Positions 50,001 to 62,000 of a stretch of 64,000 bases of DNA are shown piece after piece. The position numbers and the translations under genes are program-made. The DNA is taken from assembly GCA_034687125.1 (NCBI GenBank), contig JAQGBZ010000230.1:35396-99395 (forward strand), in the 5' to 3' direction. Below the pieces are notes generated by a model. The model made no database searches. It saw only the letters and a program-made list of their open reading frames with translations, and was not told the origin of the DNA. Position 1 is the stretch's first letter, and each line of letters opens with the position of its first letter. Source of the DNA: Neelides folsomi. Taxonomy: Eukaryota > Arthropoda > Collembola > Neelipleona > Neelidae.

Positions 50001-53000
50001 ACGCAAAAGGCCCTAAAATTTCAACGCCATAAAACCAAACAGCCAACTCAAAAGCTGCACAATAAATTTCAAAAATTTTAAAAACGGCACTTGTAATTTT
50101 ATTAGCTAAAATAGACAAAAACTTGTAATATATTCACAGCTCTATACTGCCAACACGTCAAGTTAAAATCTAATTTGCAATATATACTCATTTTAGTCAT
50201 ATCGCCGTTTTTGGCAATATAGCCATAATTTTTAATATCCAAGTAAATCTAACTTTAAGTAAAAGGCATTATTTAGTCAGGGCATGATATAGCGTTATGT
50301 TAGTATTTAGTATGGGTCTATGAAAATATTTTTGTAAAATGTTGTTTTTTGAATTGAAGTTTATTATTAAATGATAAGTCATAATTTCTCTCATTTCCAA
50401 TTGGTTTGGATTTCCTTATGTTTGTGCCATGTGACGCGTAAAGGGAATTAGGGAAAGTGGATGAAGATAAATCTCGGTAGTGAGATAAAATAAGTCAGTT
50501 ATTATCTTTATTCAAATAGAGTGAGTTGAAGAGAGAGATGAAATTGGATTCTCCGCATCTTCCCCCGTCTTCACATTTGATCTCATTAATCTCTCCCGGC
50601 TCTCCATTAACATTCCCTCCCAAGCTCCACAAGAACTCCATTATTGGAAAGTTCAAAAATCCCTTTCATCTCCTTTTTATTTTATTTTACTCAATAGCAC
50701 TGAAATTGGGAGGATAACTTCATTAATTCCTATACCCTTACAAAATTACAAACATACTCTACGCACAGTAATTAAATTACATAATATATTGGTAATGTAG
50801 GATTTTGATACACCCATAATAATATTTGTGTATACAATATTACTGTATATCCATGTGTGTAGTCAATTTACTTGTTATTTTAAGATTTATTATACTTATA
50901 AATAATATGTCAGTTATAAGCATTTTTTGTATTATTTACTAAAATTTATATAAGTAGATATATTATTAATATGCAGTATAGTATATAATAAATATTGATA
51001 AATAAATAAGTATATCTGGGCAGGTATTCCTTCGGGCAAAAACTTCGTGCATTTTTGAATGAAAATAACGGTTTTATAGAATTTCGAAGTTTATTCGCAA
51101 ATTATATAATCCCCATTGAGTCGAATACATTCTTCCCACCCCAAGTTCCCTGATACATTTTCTGTAAAAATTCCTGTCTAAAGAGTCAAAGTAAGCTATC
51201 ACTGCTTCTTTGACTTCTTCTTCACTTTTGAACACCTTTCCCCTAAGATGACATTTTAATGGACTAAATAAATAGCAATCATTGGGAGCCACATCAGGGC
51301 TATTAAGAGGATGAGCCAATTCGTGAAATTTAAAGCTAATAGTTTGTTTTTAACAGGAAGGGCCTTATGAGGAGTGGTATTATCGTGGAGGAAAAGGTGT
51401 TCCTTCAAAAGCCGAGCTCTTCTTTTCTGAAGCAGGACATTATTCAGAGATGCACGGAGTTTTTGACCGAAGGAATATATTCATTAATCTTATTAGGTAT
51501 ATAAACATTTATGATACGCAGTTGAGATCAAAGCTTATTATTAAATCATCTTCGTATAAGAATGTTAAGAAAGTTAATTTGAATTCTGTCGTATTATGAA
51601 ATGAATATGAAATAAAGGGATTGAAGAAGTTAAGCCGAATTTGAAAACAGATCAAAGAATTTTCCATAATAAATTAGAAATTTAGATCAACAAAGTGAAG
51701 AAAGTTTGCAATTAAAATCCCCTTTGTGGAAAACTCTCATGATTGAATCAACCCTACATTAATAGCTTGCATAAATAATAAATATTATTATAAATATTAA
51801 TCTTCTTTAAGTAAACTTAAAATACCAATAACATTACAAAATTGCAACTTAAAGGATAAATTAAAACGAATACTATAAGAATATACCTATCTATAATATA
51901 CATAAATATGTAACATAATATTAAATATTTCGATGGTATGTAAATATTAAAATGCAAATGTACCGAAGAACCAATGATACATGATGTAGAATAAATGTTA
52001 TATATTACATGGTATATTTGCATATCATATATCATATAAAAGATAAGTTTTAAGCATATGGTATTTAAATTGTGTAAATTGAACAAATGAGTTTAACTAT
52101 CTGTTTCGGGAGCATATCTCCATTTCCCTTGGTCCTCAACTTTTAATCCTCTCCCAAGGCCCCCCATGAAGGAGCGTGGAAATTAATTGCTTTCTAAAAT
52201 ATTGAATGAAACTTCCTTTTAAGAAAGAGCTCATTTGAGAAATGCAAATACCCAAAGCCTCATCTTTCCCTGTCTTTCACTCTTATTAAATACAAGATTC
52301 CATGAAATTCCGAAACTCAAACATTATGAGATAAAGAGAAGATCGAGGAGATTGAGACAAGGAATTGTGTGAGTTAAAAGGAAGAATAATTTCTCTCCAC
52401 AATCCTCATTTATTATTTCTTCTAAGTGCTCTTTTCAACTCCTTTTCATCACCAATGATATTTCTTATTCAAATGATGAATACAAGAAATACATTCATAA
52501 AATTCCACAAACATTTACATAGACTTATAATTACAATTGATTTTTCTTACCCACACAAAGGTCTTTTACCATTTGGTATATTATTTGTATCATACTCTTT
52601 TGCGTAAATTGTTTAGTAAATAATGTTGGATGGGGGCGGACACCTCGTGCTTTGCGTATACGGACAAAAGTTGTTTAAAAATGATAAATTGGATCTGTCA
52701 GTTCAATAAACTCCCCCAAATTCCGATTACTTTCATGCAAAATTCATTCTTAAATCTATCTTAGAAATTCTCCATACATAATTCTCTGTAAAATTTCTCC
52801 CTATACAAATACATACATACTATTTAGATATACAAATACATAAGTAATGGTACATGTACCTAAGTACCTACGAATATACTTATGTAACATATTTATAATA
52901 AATGAATTTTGTATAAATATTCTCTTTTTAGCTTTAGCATAAGTTCTATATTTAAGAGAATCATTCATAATGTGTATATGATATATTTATAATGTATTAT

Positions 53001-56000
53001 ATTTAAGGTTCATAATAAATAGCATGACACTTGAAATTGACAAGAAGGGAAAGGGGAAAACTGCATATTAAATATTTAATCTTTTTAAATTGATGGCTCG
53101 ATTGACTTCATGGGACCAAAATGGCACATTTGAATTCCTCACACCTTTCACCATCAAATTCAATAATTCATCTTTTTCAACACCAAAAACTTCAATCAAT
53201 AAATTTTATAAAAACATTAAAAGTCCCCTCTATTATAAAAAGGAGTAATAATTAAAATGTGGCCTCAATAACTATCCTGCCTTTATTGGCGATTTTTAAT
53301 TAAAAATACTCTTAATTTGGAATCATACTAAAATAGTGCCTTTTGGCATTACAATCAGAGACTCATTTCATCCCGTATGTCTTCAGGGGCTCTTACTGGA
53401 AAATTTCGTTCCGGATTCGATATTTTTTTCTCACTTTTGAAAAAATTATTCAAATTTCATTCTCTTTATTTTTTTAAATCTCCAAGAGCAATTTTATTCA
53501 ATTCATTGATAAAATTATTTAAAATGAATGGAATGCACTTGGAGATTTGAAAAATCAATGGCATTCACTTTAATTTAATTTTATGAAATTATGTTTCTAA
53601 AAAGTTAAATTAAATCTTCAGTGACTGTGTGTAGAACGGTAGTTAAAAAGGCGACATAAGTGGAACGCAGGGAGGTTTAGAGGGGGGCAGAAATGTAACA
53701 GAGTGTGGTTTAAAGGGGGATTGAAGTAAAACGGAGGGGGGATTAGAGCGGAATAGAAGTGGAACGGAGGGCGGTTTATAGTGGAATTGTATTGAAACGG
53801 ATGGTGGGTTAGAGGAGGACAGACGTGGAACGGATGAGAGATTAGGGCGGAAAAGAAGTGGAACGGAAGGTAGTTTAGAGGGCGACCGAAGTGAAACGGA
53901 GGGTGGTTAGAGGGGGACAGATGTAGAACGAAGGTGGGTGAAAGGGGAATAGAAATAGAACGGAGGTTAGTTAGAGGGTAACAGAAGTGGAGCGGAGGGG
54001 GTTTACAGGGAGACTTTAGAACATGTACGGACAAATTAATCGACAAAAGTGCTTGATACAATGTGATATCTTACACCGACGGTTTTGATGGTTATCACGT
54101 TTTTGTGGGATACCGTTACTCGATGGGATACCGGCAAAGGGTGGATCCGTCGGCTGAGTTATCGTTTTCTGGCTGGGATTTTCGGCAAATTCCGGTAGTT
54201 GCCGGAACGGCAACTACCCATGTACTTGGAAGATATAAATTACGGTAGTTACCGGGTCCCGTAACGGCACTAGGTAGTTACCTTAATGGCAACTACCTCG
54301 ATTCGATTTATTTCATTTATATTATGTTATGTTAGGTTAGGTAAAAAGAACTAAAGTCGTAATTCCCATCAATACTAACCTAACCTATCCTAAATTAATC
54401 ATAAACGAATAAAATTGAATAACTTTAATACTGAAGACAGATGCCGCCACGGCAACTACCTAAATTTGCCGGAAATCCCAGCCAGAAAACGATAACTCAG
54501 CCGATACGTCGGGACGACGGATCCGTTAGTCAATATATATAAAATGCGTCGAAAGTAGTTTGTCCGAGGCACATCCCTTTCTTCTGGTCCGATTTTAATG
54601 AGCTTTACACCATTCGATTCGGCATGAACCGAATATGTGCCCTCGACATAAGGGATACGATCAACCGTTTAAGAGTTATTTGCGACGTAGAGGCAACTTG
54701 GGTCTCTTGAAATTTGCAACGCATACCTTTCTCGCAAGGTGGCGGGGGTTTTAGAAGAGCTAATCCAATGGGGGATGAGGATTCATAATAATTTAAATGA
54801 GTTTTAAATGTATTTTGAAAAACTCAGAGTTTGTTTATTCGCGTAGCTAATGGACTCTATTGAATGATAATATTTTTAATCAAATTCTTTTTTTTAATAT
54901 TCTCAACGGAAGGAAGGGAGATGTTTGTTCCGACAACCACGATTACTACTTTAATTTTTTTACTCTTCAATTTATTGACGAGTTTAACTCCTTTACTGAT
55001 CCACGAATTCGTGGGATACCGCTAGTTAAATTTTAAACACTGGAAAATTTTTAAAATTTAAAATTTTGTAGAATTTTATAATATAATGTAGAATTTTTAT
55101 CATTTTCATTAAATAAACTGAAACACAATGTTCTTAATTTACATATCTTAATTTAACCAAAAAAATTGAACCCTAACCAAAATTGTGAGCAAAGTTTAAT
55201 TAAGAAGAAAATTTATTAAAAAATCAATGATAATGAATAATAAAATGAGTTTTAATGCAAGGTCGCAATAAGTGGTTTACTCTGAAAGACTCTTAGAGGC
55301 AAAGTATTTAAATAAAGGGTTAACTTGGCTTATTTATGAAGTGGAGGATTATTGGAGTTGTTAAGTCTGTTTCGTGAATTCCCCTTTAGCCCACGATGAA
55401 CCTTGTCGGTGTGTTTTTGGATCTATTCCAAAACCTTGGATTTTGAATAAATAGAGACTTCTCGACTCACTTGCCTTTCCGAGCAGGTTTCCATTTAAAA
55501 TTGTTAATGTTCGACATGAACACGAGAAAGGCCGACCACTGAACACATTTTTCCAACCAATTCACTCCTCGTTAGGAGGAAAAGCGGAGGAAAACTCCAA
55601 CCGACCACTTCCATCATCACCAGCAAACAAACTCATACTTTCGTTCCTCTCTATAGATTGGCCCTATCTTAATTTCAAATTCATCCTATGTTTTCCTCCT
55701 ATGACTTTCACCTTCCTTTTGTATTCAAAGAGGAAGCTCTTTCCACCCGCCTTTAATAAACTTCCACTTTCCGCCCCTTAAAACATTTATTTACTTTTTT
55801 ACTTTTCCGCCCCTTTATACGCCTTTTATTCCATTTATCCACCGGAAAGGTCAATGGAAAATCCATTGTTTTATTCAACGATGCAACAATTAACAATTCT
55901 AAATTCGATTTGACCCAAATTCGACCCTTTGACCCATATCCAAATTCAACCCTAAAACTAAAATATTTAGAATTAAATATGATAACTAAATAGTATACTA

Positions 56001-59000
56001 GTATTTGTATAACATAATGTAATTTACTAAATATTATGTAATTGGAATACATGAAAATTTTTAAATGTGCTACAGTGATTATTCTTAAACAATGATCCCT
56101 TTAGTTAATTACAGGTAATTAAATATTATATTTTAAATTTTAAATTCTCTAAGAGTTGTTTATTAAGGGAGGAAGTTAGAAGGGAATAAGTTAAAAGGTT
56201 TGGGTAAAGTCTTGAATGTTCAATGCAGGATTTCCTTTGAAAAGATAATCTTATTAGGGGCTGATTCCCTCTCCCAATCGGACTCCATTAAAGTGGAGAA
56301 AGAAAAATTCCGTTTCTTTGACCCGTGCGGGTCGAAGGAGGAAAAGGAACGAATGTCAATTTCCTTTTTCCTCTCATCTTTAATGAGACTTAAAGTCGTA
56401 GCGATTGGAAGTAAAAAGGAATTTCGCTCAACGACACTTCCAATACTACAAATGAACTCGCCAATTCTCTTAAACCCAACACTCAAAATGACTCAAAACT
56501 TTTCAAATTCTCAACAGATATACTCAAAATACTGTTTTGAGTACAAAATACTGTTTTGTACTTATATCAATATAAATATCTAATACACAAAAGTGAATCA
56601 TAATATACATCATATCAAAAAGAACGATATTAAATTGTATAACAATGTACAATATCGGTGAAGCTTAAAGAAATAAGGAAATGTAATAAAAATGTTTAAG
56701 GGAGAATTTAATCACAATTTGCGAGTTTCTAAATTGCAAAAATTGCAATAGCAGTCATGCGTTTTTTCTCATTGTAATTTCCGTAACTCAGTGAGAATGT
56801 GAGTGAGAATGTTGTAATAAATGTGCGTTGAAGTAAATCGTGTTTACCTTTAATGAAGTCAACGGCTTGTTCGAGCCCGTAAGTGTCTTTGTCGCAATCG
56901 TCGAGAATGTGAACGCCGAGCCGGATTCCAGGAAGGAATTCATTCCCATTGATGTGATCCACAGTGTACAGCATTGTCTCCAATGCTTGGATTCCTCCCT
57001 GAAAATATTAATAATTTATCGTTGAATAAACCCACTTTTATGAATTTCATAAATTATCCAAAGCCCAACACTCAATTTATTCGGAATTCGTTCAATAATA
57101 AGAATTTAAGTGCGTTACAAAGCAAACTCCAATGCGAATTATCAAAAGAATACAAAAACATCATTAATTTCATTTTGTATACACAAAATGTAGTATAAAA
57201 TAAGTACCGGTTTAAGTACTTAAATATTATGAGTATACTTAGGATATACATATATTCTGTATATATTGCATTTGTATATTTTTTAATATTAGATATGGAT
57301 ATGAGTATATGAGACTATCGTATATGTTTTGGATTGCCCAATATAATAAATGTATAAAATATGATGAAAATATCTTTATTATTTGACTAAACGACCAATG
57401 CGTATAATTTGGATTCCACAAAGGAGGTTTTGCGAGGAAATAATTGAAGGGGAAAAGATCCATTCTTTGAAAAAGCTGTTTTTGAAAGAATGGAAATCTC
57501 CAGCGGCGCCTTTTGTTTCCATTCAAAATATATGAATTGGGATATTTGTCTATATACTATTTATTGTCCATTATAATGGGTATAGACCGAGGTCGGGTTT
57601 GAATATGATATTATATATTAATCCACCGATCAGTTTGGATGATTGCCCCTCCTTGAGAACAATGGATGGGAAAAGGAGGGAAATTGGGAGAAAAGTTCCA
57701 TCCAATGGAATGAGAAATTCTTTTGGTGAAATAATCCAAATTTCCTTCGAGGCATTTCTTGGGGAAGAATCCATCAATGAATCTCCCTCTGCAGTGAGGG
57801 CGATGAAAAACGAGGAAATGGATTGTAATTTTTGATAACATTTCCCAAGGCCCCCAATTCAAATATGCTCAAATGAGCATCTTAAAAGAAAGGGAACATC
57901 AAAAATATAAATCCTCATTTCTCATTTTACCAATTTCATGCCAAAAAGTTATACGGACCTTAATACCCATATACTAAATATATTCCTATTATACTACGGT
58001 ACTCTTCCAATATACAGAATACAATATATGATATACTTTTAACATATAGCAAGATATGTCCAGTACATTCTTGGTATAGAGAAACTCTCTGAGAATTTTC
58101 AAAAGATCTTAATATAGGTGATAGTTATATAATGTACAAATAAAAATGTCCAAATTTACAGTATACTATACTTATATAAACCAATATACCCAGTATATTT
58201 CATTTAGTATTTTATACTCGTATTTAGTATAACGTTGAGTGTTGAGTATTAATATCGAAAGTCAATCTTGGAAGAATATGAAGCTGTACATGTAAAAGCA
58301 TGGGGATATTGTGGAGTTTAGGAATAAAACAAAGGAAGCTAAGGGTGTCGTTAAAAGAGATAAATTCTTAATCAATATGTGAAATACTTAGAAGACATTC
58401 TTTGGGAATCTTCAACTTGGAGAGATTTGATTTGGAGTGAATGAAGTGTGTGGGAGTGACTTATGCTCCCATCCATCCCTTTCCATTTTACATCCACTTG
58501 TTTATTCAATCTCCGGGCATCCCCGACAATCAGACAAACCACCCGGCAAATCAAAGAAACTCGCACCAAAACCAACACCCGAGAAATTCCTTACTATTTT
58601 AAAATATACGCATTTGATTCCTTCCCCCCATTTGATGTTTTTTGCGTATGTATTTGATGTTTTTTATTTTTACTCTAAATACAAATGTGTATAGAAAAGC
58701 TTTAGATGATTTTCCACTAAACATCTTGCATGAAATCATATGACTCTTTGTCTCATTTCCATCAAAGCAAATCAAAATTCTGGCCAGAATTTCAATAATC
58801 CAACACGTGCGTTGAGTAACATGGAAAGTAAATTCATTCAAAGTATTGTAAATTCACGTGGGAGGAAAATTGTGAAGTGAGAGGAATTGAACAAAGGGGA
58901 ATTCTTTTATTTGAATGAATCGTTAAAAAGAAAAATGAAGGTTGAATAACTTCACCTATTCAATTCCTATAATGTACAGTTCTCTACAATTCTCCACAAT

Positions 59001-62000
59001 GGACGTGTGGGATGTTATGAACTTATAAATCTCGTGTCATAAATCTCCCAAGATTCCTTCACTTTCTTTCCCATACATAAATAAATACACAAGAAACTTC
59101 CGCATGTGTGAAAGGTATTTTCAATTTTCAATTTAGAAAGAGATTCAACACACCGAATGTTATTTAAACTCTAAAAGCTAAAAAAATTTTATTCAAAAAA
59201 TTCAAAAATTTAGAATTCAAAAACTCAAACATTCAGAATCAAAAACCAAAATGTGTCCTTTGAAAGTTTCCAATGAAAAGTTTCATTTCAATAAGATTTC
59301 AATAAGAATTTTGAAATGTAGCGGAAATTAGTCGATTTAATAGAAAGAGCGGGAGATATGTATTTAATGTATTTATGAATAGTAAACTTTGTTTTGATAG
59401 CTGAGTGAACTAAAAGCTGAGTAAAGATAAGTCTTGGGGGTATTATGGTAAGTGTTGAGGGAATTGAAGGACCCGAAACTCTTGTCTCATTAACGATGTG
59501 GTTCCTTCATCTCGGCACAAATAACATTAAAAGGTAGGTTCCGGTGAAATGGGTCTTATTAATTTACGCCGAGTCGGAGGAAGCCAGAGGAATCTAATCA
59601 AAGAGCAATATCTTCACCCTTAATATAAATTGATGAGACGACCGCCAAGTTTCTCTCCCTTTACTTTTACACCAAACAAATTCTTCAACGACCATTAACA
59701 AGATACATTGATAAACATCTTACTAAATATTTCACTATCAAACATTGAGGCCAAAACTTTAACTATCTTCAGACACGGTTTAGCAAATACAAATAGTTTA
59801 AACTTCTTATAGATAAAATTCAATAAATAAATGCCAATAGATAATAAATAACCAAAAACTTTGAATTAAATACATAATTTATGAAGAATGCAATTTGTGT
59901 CCTCAATTTACAAATATATTGTATAACAAAAAACAGAAAAACTTTTGTACGAAAAATAAAAGTGTTTATAAGTTTGTATAAAAAAGGAGAAAAATTATAA
60001 AGTCAAATAAACCAAATTATTTAAATTAATTTACCACTGTTTTAAACATGTTTTATCACTATTTTTGCAAGTCGGACAAAAGAAAGTTGTGAGAAAGCGG
60101 GGAAAGTAAATTTGGCAATTTGGGTCTACAAAAAGTTTAAATTAGCAAGTGTCTTAAATAGAAGAAATTAATGTTTGGGAAGGGTAATTATGAGGCGAGA
60201 ATTACGAGCTTCCACAACTCTTAAAAGATGTAAAATAAATGGAGAGGAATCACTTCCTCAAAATTATGAAAAAAAATCCTTAAGTTTTTGGATGAATAAA
60301 TTTCACACATCTCTTCCTGCCCTCTCCATATTTCTGCACAAAGAACTTAAAAGAGGAAAGGTCTGGAATTTTTTAAGTTAAATAAATCTACCATATTTTA
60401 TATTTTCAACGTACCATATACCACTTATACAGATATATACGTAATTCCTGGATAAAATGTAAATCTTTATATCTAGAAAGCTGTTAGAAAGTTTGGTATA
60501 TAAAATACGATACATTTTAAAAAATAAGATAGAAAAAGATATCATTTGAATTCTTTGGGCAAACTTCGTTTCCAATTTCGTATTAAAACAATGTGAGATT
60601 AAGAAAAATCCATTTTTGGGGTTGAATTTAGAATTTAAGAAATTTAACTATAGGAGATATATTTCTATCTTTATAATTCATATTAAACTCTTTATAATAT
60701 GAATGAATATATTTTATATATTAAATTACAAGTATTATATTTTATATAACTTTGGATGAATAATATGATGTTTAATTTTGTAGAACGCCGTGTGGAATAA
60801 TTGGGGATTCAGATCCGAAGAATCCTCCCGAGGGCGAATGGAAGGAGAGTGAGAATAATAAAATGAAATTTCTCCCCAATTCGCCAAGACGTCTTTGGGG
60901 TTTCACATCTCTTCCCACCACGACCCAATTCCAAAATTCATCCCTTCTTTATCATTATTGTTTCCCCTCAACACCCCAAAATTCATTATTACTATTCATT
61001 CTCACACTAATTCATTTCAAATAATCCACCCAAGTTTCTCAATTACTCATTTCATTACTCAAATATAACTCAACGAACTAACTAAATTACAACTAGGATA
61101 ATAAATGTTATTTCAACAATTTCCAAAAACCTCAGATCTCCCAAGATAATTTAATATTTATATCCCACAAGATTTTATACAAATGGTTCAAGATTATTTT
61201 CTGGTTGAGATTATAAAATATGTATACATACTATACTTTGGTACTCGTATGCAATAGGTATGTAATATACCACATGCATAAATGTATTATGTATAGGGAC
61301 AGAATATGAATATACTAATATATTTATGAATATGTAAGAACATTTGTTATAATGTGTTTTTTTTACTAAATAAATTCCTTGTAATATTTGAAATTTCGGA
61401 TGTTGTGTGGTGTAAAATGTAAATTGGTTTTGAGTCTTAGAAATGTAATTTGGCAGAGCGGGGCGGTCAAGGGGCCAATTAAATGGAGATTGTATAAGTG
61501 AAGAAGGAAGTAGATTTGGAAGTTTTCCTCAAGGACTTTCCTCCTTAGTACAGAATTAATTTTGAGAATTTGAGAAATATAAAGTGAAGAATAAATATTT
61601 CCCTCTCGCTGCCTCTTCATTTGCGAAACATCCCAGCCGTAGATTTCCCAAAGGCACGCTCTTCTTCTACTAAATATGTTACGCTTCCTATCATAACCAG
61701 ATTTGAGAACTCTTCCCAATACCCTCACATACCTTTTAAAACACAATTTAACTGCCACTATCCAAATCCAATAAAAAAAATCCCAATTATCCAAATACGA
61801 TCCAAAAAATCTTATTAAATATAAAATAAAAAATCCCAAAATATAAAATATAAAATTTCCATTTTTAAAATAAAAAGTTAATATGAAAAATCGTTAACGA
61901 ATTCTATTTATGAAAAGTATTAAAAAAAGTCATTGATATATTTTGTATTGTTGATCCCCTCATTTTGATCATGGGCCATGTCGAGAAGTGGTTGAGGAAT

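Larger units (their letters stand above)
47826..56847. other. Receptor intron 2 (9.0 kb), repeat-rich
   Basis: The largest intron of the receptor gene. It contains the mariner remnant, the 33-bp minisatellite, the foldback element and the Helitron listed separately. The remainder is AT-rich with no recognised gene on either strand. Confidence 0.75.

Noticed and set aside
53618-54061. 147-codon minus-strand frame
   Set aside because: Explained by the 33-bp period of the minisatellite; it has no start context or domain.
61366-61839. 157-codon minus-strand frame in receptor intron 1
   Set aside because: No domain, mixed hydrophobic and low-complexity content, within an intron flanked by well-supported exons.
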